DNA of 64,000 nt from contig NZ_JAPNLM010000027.1 in the NCBI RefSeq assembly GCF_026627255.1, forward strand, positions 36,844 through 100,843. Direction: 5' to 3'. Numbering within the stretch: position 1 is the first letter of the stretch; each line of letters begins with the position of its first letter. Origin of the DNA: Streptomyces antarcticus. GTDB lineage: Bacteria; Actinomycetota; Actinomycetes; Streptomycetales; Streptomycetaceae. A model generated the notes under the pieces. That model worked only from the letters and a program-made list of their open reading frames with translations, was not told the DNA's origin and did not search any database. Of the stretch, positions 58,942 to 64,000 are shown piece after piece. A program made the translations under genes and the position numbers.

Positions 58942-59976
58942 TCAGAGTTTGCGCAGGCTCAGCTTCTGCACCTTGTGGTCGGGGCCCTTGCGGACGACCA
59001 GGGTGGCGCGGCCGCGGGTGGGGGCCACGTTCTCCAGCAGGTTGGGCTTGTTGATGGTCCGCCACATCGTCTGCGCGTACTCCACGGCCTCCTCCTCGGA
59101 GACCTGCGTGTACTTGCGGAAGTAGGAGAACGGGTTCTGGAAGGCGGTCGCGCGCAGCTTCCGGAAGCGGTTCAGGTACCAGCGCTCGATGTCCTCGGGC
59201 CGGGCGTCGACGTACACGCTGAAGTCGAAGTAGTCGGCGAGGCCGACGCGGGTGCGGCCGTCCTTGCCGGGGAGGGCCGGCTGGAGGACGTTCAGGCCCT
59301 CCACGATGAGGATGTCCGGGCGGCGTACGACGAGCTCCTCGCCCGGGACGATGTCGTAGATCAGGTGCGAGTAGACGGGGGCCCGGACCTCGTCCTTGCC
59401 GGCCTTGATGTCCGCGACGAAGCGGGTGAGCGCGCGGCGGTCGTAGGACTCGGGGAAGCCCTTGCGGGAGGTGAGCCCGCGTCGCTGGAGCTCCTTCATC
59501 GGGTATAGGAACCCGTCCGTGGTGACCAGCTCCACGCGCGGGTGCTCGGGCCAGCGGGCGAGGAGCGCCTGGAGCAGGCGGGCCACGGTGGACTTGCCGA
59601 CGGCGACGGACCCGGCGACCCCTATGACGAACGGGGTGCCCTGCTGGGCGCCGTGCCCGTTGCCCGCGTCGCCGAGGAACGTGTTGAGGGTGCCGCGGAG
59701 GTTGCTGGTGGCGCCGACGTACAGGTTGAGCAGGCGGGAGAGCGGCAGGTAGACGTCGCGCACCTCGTCGAGGTCGATGACGTCGCCGAGTCCGCGCAGC
59801 CGCTCGACCTCGTCGGCGGTGAGCGGGAGCGGGGTCCGCTCGCGCAGGGCGCTCCACTCGGCACGGCTCAGGTCGACGTACGGCGAGGCGTCCGGGCCCC
59901 GGCGGTGGGCCGGGCGCGGGTGGGCCCCGTCCTGGCCGGTGGCCGGGTGGGGCCCGTCCTGGCCGGTGCGCTCCAT
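58942..59976 (-). CDS. coaA: Type I pantothenate kinase
   Basis: The product is 344 residues from ATG at 59976 with GGAG upstream. Walker A GVAGSVAVGKST is followed by VTTDGFLYPMKELQRRGLTS, SYDRRALTRFVADIKAGKDE and APVYSHLIYDIVPGEE. It phosphorylates pantothenate, the first step of coenzyme A synthesis. The N-terminal 30 residues contain two GQDGxHP repeats encoded by a direct DNA repeat (near 59917-59966) and are probably a local expansion; the conserved part begins near PYVDLSRAEW. Confidence 0.95.
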   Translation of the reverse strand: MERTGQDGPHPATGQDGAHPRPAHRRGPDASPYVDLSRAEWSALRERTPLPLTADEVERLRGLGDVIDLDEVRDVYLPLSRLLNLYVGATSNLRGTLNTFLGDAGNGHGAQQGTPFVIGVAGSVAVGKSTVARLLQALLARWPEHPRVELVTTDGFLYPMKELQRRGLTSRKGFPESYDRRALTRFVADIKAGKDEVRAPVYSHLIYDIVPGEELVVRRPDILIVEGLNVLQPALPGKDGRTRVGLADYFDFSVYVDARPEDIERWYLNRFRKLRATAFQNPFSYFRKYTQVSEEEAVEYAQTMWRTINKPNLLENVAPTRGRATLVVRKGPDHKVQKLSLRKL

Positions 59977-60154
59977 TGCGTTCTCCGGCGTGCTGCTTCG
60001 TGGCGGCGAAGTGATCACACCGCCATTGTCGGGGGTGGGGGGCTGTTGTGGGTTATGCGGTGGGTCACGTAGCGGTACCGGTGGCCGCGGAGTGCCGGGG
60101 TGGTACGGGCTCCGGTACCGATTCGAGGCTCTTGGAGTCTCGCGATGATCACGA

Positions 60155-60402
60155 TTGCCGCGGGGCACCGGGAAGACGCTGGCGTCCGTCAAGGCGCCGG
60201 GCCAGGCGGGCGCGGGCGGCTTCACGGTGAGCGAGGGCAGCGAGAGCACCGGGTTCGACAGCGTCAAGCCCGGCGAGAAGTCGAGCGTCCTGCTGAACGT
60301 GGCGCGCAAGGGCAACACGGTCGCCGCCTTCTCGTCGATCAGCCTGACGGGCAAGGCCGTCTTCCCGAGGACGCTGATCGAGGCGCAGGGCGAGAAGCTG
60401 GT
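60155..60402 (+). pseudogene. Probable 5'- and 3'-decayed gene remnant
   Basis: In one frame about 80 codons read as a plausible protein segment: KTLASVKAPGQAGAGGFTVS, FDSVKPGEKSSVLLNVARKG, NTVAAFSSISLTGKAVFPRT, resembling a beta-rich secreted or lipoprotein-like domain. It has no good start (only TTG with no ribosome site), no signal peptide and no in-frame stop before the terminator that follows. I take it as the remains of a larger gene whose terminator survives. The original function is not recognised, and chance coding character in GC-rich DNA cannot be excluded. Confidence 0.4.
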
Positions 60403-60427
60403 CCGACCCTCGCGAGGGTCGCCGTCG

Positions 60428-60458
60428 ACCCGCCCCGGTGTACGCGCCGGGGCGGGTT
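60428..60458 (+). terminator. Intrinsic terminator before glmS
   Basis: CCCGCCCCGG pairs with CCGGGGCGGG around TGTACGCG and is followed by TTTTCG, a classical intrinsic terminator. No intact gene precedes it, which supports the reading of a gene remnant upstream. Confidence 0.85.
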
Positions 60459-60512
60459 TTCGTCTTGTTCAGGTACCGGGCAGACGGCCGACTACGGCGT
60501 ACCCTGCCGCCT

Positions 60513-62360
60513 ATGTGCGGAATTGTGGGTTACGTGGGAGCGCAGTCGGCGCTCGATGTGGTCATCGCCGGACTCAAGCGGCTGGAGTACCGCGGCTACG
60601 ACTCGGCGGGGATCGCCGTGCTCGCCGACGGTGAGCTGGCCTCCGTCAAGAAGGCCGGGAAGCTGGTCAATCTGGAGAAGGAGCTGGTCGGGAACCCGTT
60701 GCCGGCCGGGTCCACGGGACTGGGGCACACCCGGTGGGCGACCCACGGCGGGCCCACCGACGCCAACGCCCACCCGCACCTCGACAACGCGGGGCGCGTG
60801 GCCGTCGTACACAACGGGATCATCGAGAACTTCGCCGCGCTCCGCGCCGAACTGGCCGAGCGCGGGCACCGCCTGGAGTCCGAGACGGACACCGAGGTCG
60901 TGGCGCACCTGCTCGCCGAGCACTTCGCGGCCGCCGGGGACCTCGCCGAGGCGATGCGGCAGGTGTGCCGGCGCCTGGAGGGCGCCTTCACGCTGGTCGC
61001 GGTGCACGCCGACGAGCCGGACGTGGTGGTCGGCGCGCGCCGGAACTCGCCCCTGGTGGTGGGGGTCGGGGAGGGCGAGAACTTCCTCGCCTCCGACGTG
61101 GCCGCGTTCATCGCCCACACCCGGGCCGCGATCGAGCTGGGCCAGGACCAGGTCGTCGAACTGCGCCGCGACGGCGTCACGGTGACCAACTTCGACGGCT
61201 CCGCCGCCACCGTGCGGGCGTACCACGTGGACTGGGACGCCTCGGCGGCCGAGAAGGGCGGCTACGACTACTTCATGCTCAAGGAGATCGCCGAGCAGCC
61301 GAAGGCCGTGGCCGACACCCTCCTGGGCCGGATCGACGTGAACGGCTCGCTGACCCTGGACGAGGTGCGCATCCCCGTCTCGGTGCTCCGGGAGGTCGAC
61401 AAGGTCGTCATCGTCGCCTGCGGGACGGCCTACCACGCGGGCATGATCGCGAAGCTGGCCATCGAGCACTGGACCCGCATCCCGTGCGAGACGGAGCTGG
61501 CGAGCGAGTTCCGCTACCGCGATCCGATCCTCGACCAGCGCACCCTGGTGATCGCGATCTCGCAGTCCGGCGAGACCATGGACACCCTGATGGCGCTGCG
61601 GCACGCGCGCGAGCAGGGGGCCAGGGTGCTGGCCGTCTGCAACACGAACGGCTCCACCATCCCGCGCGAGTCGGACGCCGTGCTGTACACGCACGCCGGT
61701 CCGGAGGTGGCCGTCGCCTCCACGAAGGCGTTCCTGACCCAGCTGGTCGCCTGCTACCTCGTCGCGCTCTACCTCGGGCAGGTGCGCGGCACGAAGTGGG
61801 GCGACGAGATCGAGACGGTCGTCCGGGAGCTGTCGGACATCGCCGCGGCCGTGGACACCGTGCTGGAGACGATGGAGCCCGTACGGGAGCTCGCGCGCTC
61901 CCTGGCGGACAAGAACACGGTGCTGTTCCTGGGGCGGCACGTCGGCTACCCGGTGGCGCTGGAGGGCGCGCTCAAGCTCAAGGAGCTGGCGTACATGCAC
62001 GCCGAGGGCTTCGCGGCGGGCGAGTTGAAGCACGGGCCGATCGCGCTGATCGAGGAGGACCTGCCGGTGGTGGTGGTCGTGCCGTCGCCGAAGGGCCGCT
62101 CGGTGCTCCACGACAAGATGGTGTCGAACATCCAGGAGATCCGGGCCCGCGGGGCGCGGACCATCGTGATCGCGGAGGAGGGTGACGAGGCGGTCGTCCC
62201 GTACGCCGACCACCTGATCCGGATCCCCGCGACGCCCACGCTGCTCCAGCCGCTGGTGGCGACGGTGCCGTTGCAGGTCTTCGCGTGCGAGCTGGCGACG
62301 GCGCGGGGCAACGAGGTGGACCAGCCGCGTAACCTTGCCAAGTCGGTGACGGTGGAGTAG
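60513..62360 (+). CDS. glmS: Glutamine-fructose-6-phosphate aminotransferase (isomerizing)
   Basis: The product is 615 residues. The N-terminal glutaminase has the nucleophile C2 (MCGIVGYVGAQSALDVVIAG), with HTRWATHG and GNAH-type residues. Two SIS domains follow (ACGTAYHAGMIAKLAIEHWT, SQSGETMDTLMALRHA, ELKHGPIALIEEDLPV). The C-terminus ends DQPRNLAKSVTVE. It makes glucosamine-6-phosphate for cell-wall precursors. There is no ribosome site; a TACCCT element 7 nt upstream suggests leaderless translation. Confidence 0.97.
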   Translation: MCGIVGYVGAQSALDVVIAGLKRLEYRGYDSAGIAVLADGELASVKKAGKLVNLEKELVGNPLPAGSTGLGHTRWATHGGPTDANAHPHLDNAGRVAVVHNGIIENFAALRAELAERGHRLESETDTEVVAHLLAEHFAAAGDLAEAMRQVCRRLEGAFTLVAVHADEPDVVVGARRNSPLVVGVGEGENFLASDVAAFIAHTRAAIELGQDQVVELRRDGVTVTNFDGSAATVRAYHVDWDASAAEKGGYDYFMLKEIAEQPKAVADTLLGRIDVNGSLTLDEVRIPVSVLREVDKVVIVACGTAYHAGMIAKLAIEHWTRIPCETELASEFRYRDPILDQRTLVIAISQSGETMDTLMALRHAREQGARVLAVCNTNGSTIPRESDAVLYTHAGPEVAVASTKAFLTQLVACYLVALYLGQVRGTKWGDEIETVVRELSDIAAAVDTVLETMEPVRELARSLADKNTVLFLGRHVGYPVALEGALKLKELAYMHAEGFAAGELKHGPIALIEEDLPVVVVVPSPKGRSVLHDKMVSNIQEIRARGARTIVIAEEGDEAVVPYADHLIRIPATPTLLQPLVATVPLQVFACELATARGNEVDQPRNLAKSVTVE

Positions 62361-62381
62361 CGGGGCAGTGGGGTAGTCGTT

Positions 62382-62750
62382 GTGATCATCGGTGTGGGGA
62401 TCGACGTCGCGGAGATCGACCGCTTCGGCGCGGCGCTGGAGCGTACGCCGAACCTGGCGCGGCGGCTCTTCGTCGACGCCGAGCTGACGCTCCCGAGCGG
62501 CGAGCGGCGCGGAACCGCCTCGCTCGCCGCCCGGTTCGCGGCCAAGGAGGCCCTCGCCAAGGCGCTCGGCGCGCCGGGCGGGATGCTGTGGACCGACGCC
62601 GAGGTGTACGTGGAGGAGTCCGGGCGACCCCGGCTGCGGGTGTCCGGGACGGTTGAGGCGAGGGCGCTGGCGCTGGGCGTGAGGTCCTGGCACATCTCGC
62701 TGAGCCACGACGCGGGGGTCGCCTCCGCCGTGGTGATCGCCGAGGGGTAG
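62382..62750 (+). CDS. acpS: Holo-[acyl-carrier-protein] synthase
   Basis: The product is 122 residues from GTG (VIIGVGIDVAEIDRFGAALE). The magnesium and CoA site motifs GIDVAEIDRF and RFAAKEALAKALG are intact, and WHISLSHDAGVASAVV ends the fold. It attaches 4'-phosphopantetheine to acyl carrier proteins. It follows glmS by 21 nt and precedes nnr. Confidence 0.96.
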   Translation: MIIGVGIDVAEIDRFGAALERTPNLARRLFVDAELTLPSGERRGTASLAARFAAKEALAKALGAPGGMLWTDAEVYVEESGRPRLRVSGTVEARALALGVRSWHISLSHDAGVASAVVIAEG

Positions 62751-62808
62751 GAGCCGCGGGGCGGTGGCCGAGGGGTAGGGGCCGCGCCGGTCGGGCAGGC
62801 TGGGGGCC

Positions 62809-64000
62809 ATGCGTACTGCTTACAGCGTGGAGACCGTACGGGCCGCCGAGCGGGAGCTGATGGCCCGGCTGCCCGAAGGCGCTCTGATGCTGCGGGCGGC
62901 GGCCGGGCTGGCCGCCGTCTGCGCGGGACTGCTGGCCCGGCGGCCGGGGCGGGTCTACGGGGCGCGCGTCGTGCTGCTGGTGGGGCCGGGCGACAACGGG
63001 GGCGACGCGCTGTACGCCGGCGCGCGCCTGGCCCGGCGCGGGGCCGGGGTGACAGCGGTGCCGATGGACCCGCAGCGGATGCACGCGGGCGGGCTCGCGG
63101 CCCTGCGCGCCGCCGGCGGCCGGGTGGCGGACACCGTGCCCGCGCGGGCGGACCTGGTACTCGACGGGCTGCTCGGGATCGGCGGGCGGGGCGGGCTGCG
63201 GCCGGCGGCCGCGGCGCTGGTCGAGCGGATCCCGTCCGGGGTCCCGGTGGTCGCCGTGGACCTGCCGAGCGGGGTGGACGCGGACACCGGGGAGGTGGCG
63301 GGCCCGGCGGTGACCGCCGATGTGACGGTGGCGTTCGGGGCGTACAAGCCCGGGCTGCTGATCGACCCCGGGGCCTCGCGGGCGGGCGCCGTGCACCTGG
63401 TGGACATCGGGCTGGCCCTGGGCGAGCCGGACGCGGAGGCCCTCCAGCACGCCGACGTCGCGGGGCTGCTGCCGGAGCCGGGAGCGTCGAGCGACAAGTA
63501 CCGGCGGGGCGTGGTCGGCATCGTCGCCGGGTCCGCGCAGTACCCGGGCGCGGCGGTGCTGGCCGTGGCCGGGGCGCTGCGGGGCGGCGCGGGCGCGGTC
63601 CGGTACGTCGGCCCGACGGCGGCCGCGGACGCGGTGCTCGCGCGGTACCCGGAGACGCTGATCGGGCGCGGCCGCGTACAGGCCTGGGTGGTCGGGCCGG
63701 GGCTGGGGGAGGGGCGCGCGGGCGAGGTCGCGGGGCTGCTGGCCGAGGACGTGCCGGTACTGGTCGACGCGGACGGGCTGCGCGGGCTCGACGCCGAGGT
63801 GCTGCGGGCCCGGTCCGCCCCGACCCTGCTGACCCCGCACGCGGGGGAGGCGGCGGCCCTGCTGGGGGTGTCGCGGGAGTCGGTGGAGGCGGGGCGGCTG
63901 GGGTCGGTACGGGCGCTGGCCGAGCGGTACGGGGTGGCGGCGCTGCTGAAGGGCTCCACGACGCTGGTCGCCTCCGGCGGGGGTGGCGGGAGGGGTGGGA
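62809..64000 (+). CDS. nnr: Bifunctional NAD(P)H-hydrate epimerase/dehydratase (3' end outside the window)
   Basis: At least 397 residues are present and the frame is open at the right edge. The N-terminal epimerase domain (MRTAYSVETVRAAERELMAR; VVLLVGPGDNGGDALYAG; VVAVDLPSGVDADTGEVAG) is followed by an ADP/ATP-dependent dehydratase domain (RGVVGIVAGSAQYPGAAVLA, AWVVGPGLGEGRAG, TLLTPHAGEAAALLG, LLKGSTTLVASGG). The enzyme repairs damaged hydrated NAD(P)H. The acpS-nnr order is common in actinobacteria. The partial status is due to the window end. Confidence 0.93.
   Translation, partial: MRTAYSVETVRAAERELMARLPEGALMLRAAAGLAAVCAGLLARRPGRVYGARVVLLVGPGDNGGDALYAGARLARRGAGVTAVPMDPQRMHAGGLAALRAAGGRVADTVPARADLVLDGLLGIGGRGGLRPAAAALVERIPSGVPVVAVDLPSGVDADTGEVAGPAVTADVTVAFGAYKPGLLIDPGASRAGAVHLVDIGLALGEPDAEALQHADVAGLLPEPGASSDKYRRGVVGIVAGSAQYPGAAVLAVAGALRGGAGAVRYVGPTAAADAVLARYPETLIGRGRVQAWVVGPGLGEGRAGEVAGLLAEDVPVLVDADGLRGLDAEVLRARSAPTLLTPHAGEAAALLGVSRESVEAGRLGSVRALAERYGVAALLKGSTTLVASGGGGGRGG

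Larger units (their letters stand above)
59977..60512. other. Gap between coaA and glmS
   Basis: This region holds a divergent leader for coaA, paired GGTACCG sequences near 60072 and 60115, a short gene remnant (60155-60402) and a terminator (60428-60458). Just before glmS, TACCCT at 60500-60505 lies 7 nt from the start codon and may drive a leaderless transcript. Confidence 0.5.

Noticed and set aside
60155..60190. GTGKT-like string suggesting a P-loop ATPase
   Set aside because: It lies at the start of a short remnant with no hydrophobic strand before it and no Walker B; the match is coincidental.

Overview
The window is high-GC actinobacterial DNA that reads as a Streptomyces chromosome. 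It holds the str operon (rpsL-rpsG-fusA-tuf), the S10-spc-alpha ribosomal super-operon through rpoA-rplQ-truA, rplM-rpsI, glmM, coaA, glmS, acpS and the nnr gene, which runs off the right edge. WhiB-type regulation, HrdB-like promoters, many GTG starts and ATGA/GTGA couplings agree with this. I saw no tRNA, rRNA, CRISPR array or insertion sequence.

Accessory region (about 0.2-18.5 kb): a compact locus for a long flexible phage tail without a head lies directly upstream of rpsL. It is read almost entirely on the minus strand. In transcription order it encodes a tail-terminator-like protein, the major tail protein, a tail assembly chaperone pair joined by a probable -1 frameshift, three consecutive tape-measure-like proteins, a Dit-like distal tail protein, three paralogous receptor-binding proteins with different C-termini, a Gp37-like tail protein, two small tip proteins, a PGRP-type amidase and two holin-like proteins. 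No terminase, portal, capsid, integrase or replication gene is present, and no contractile sheath. The best reading is a domesticated siphophage-type tail particle (F-type tailocin-like) with its own lysis cassette.

Its control region (16.2-18.5 kb) encodes a WhiB-like protein, a Cys-rich zinc-ribbon-like protein and a MerR/BldC-like HTH protein in one operon, with a divergent XRE-type regulator. An identical 29-bp operator-like element lies in front of both the tail operon and the WhiB operon, and a related inverted copy lies in front of the XRE gene. Two LexA-box-like palindromes lie in a divergent promoter region inside the tail module. Together they suggest a dedicated repressor circuit with possible DNA-damage input.

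Housekeeping and surface region (18.6-34.3 kb): the str operon ends at strong terminators. It is followed by dTDP-rhamnose genes (rfbC-rfbA divergent from rfbB-rfbD), a flippase-like membrane protein, two GT2 glycosyltransferases, a DUF2304 protein and two divergent, paralogous GT-C membrane glycosyltransferases. This is a cell-surface glycan locus between two ribosomal operons.

Ribosomal super-operon and beyond (34.4-64 kb): rpsJ to rplO, secY-adk-map, infA-rpmJ-rpsM-rpsK-rpoA-rplQ, truA, an ABC-F ATPase, a GT87-type membrane protein, rplM-rpsI, glmM, a DUF389 membrane protein, coaA, a short gene remnant, glmS, acpS and truncated nnr. Gene order and sequences are conventional. The points of interest are leader hairpins, a palindrome filling the rpsL promoter spacer, and probable leaderless starts.
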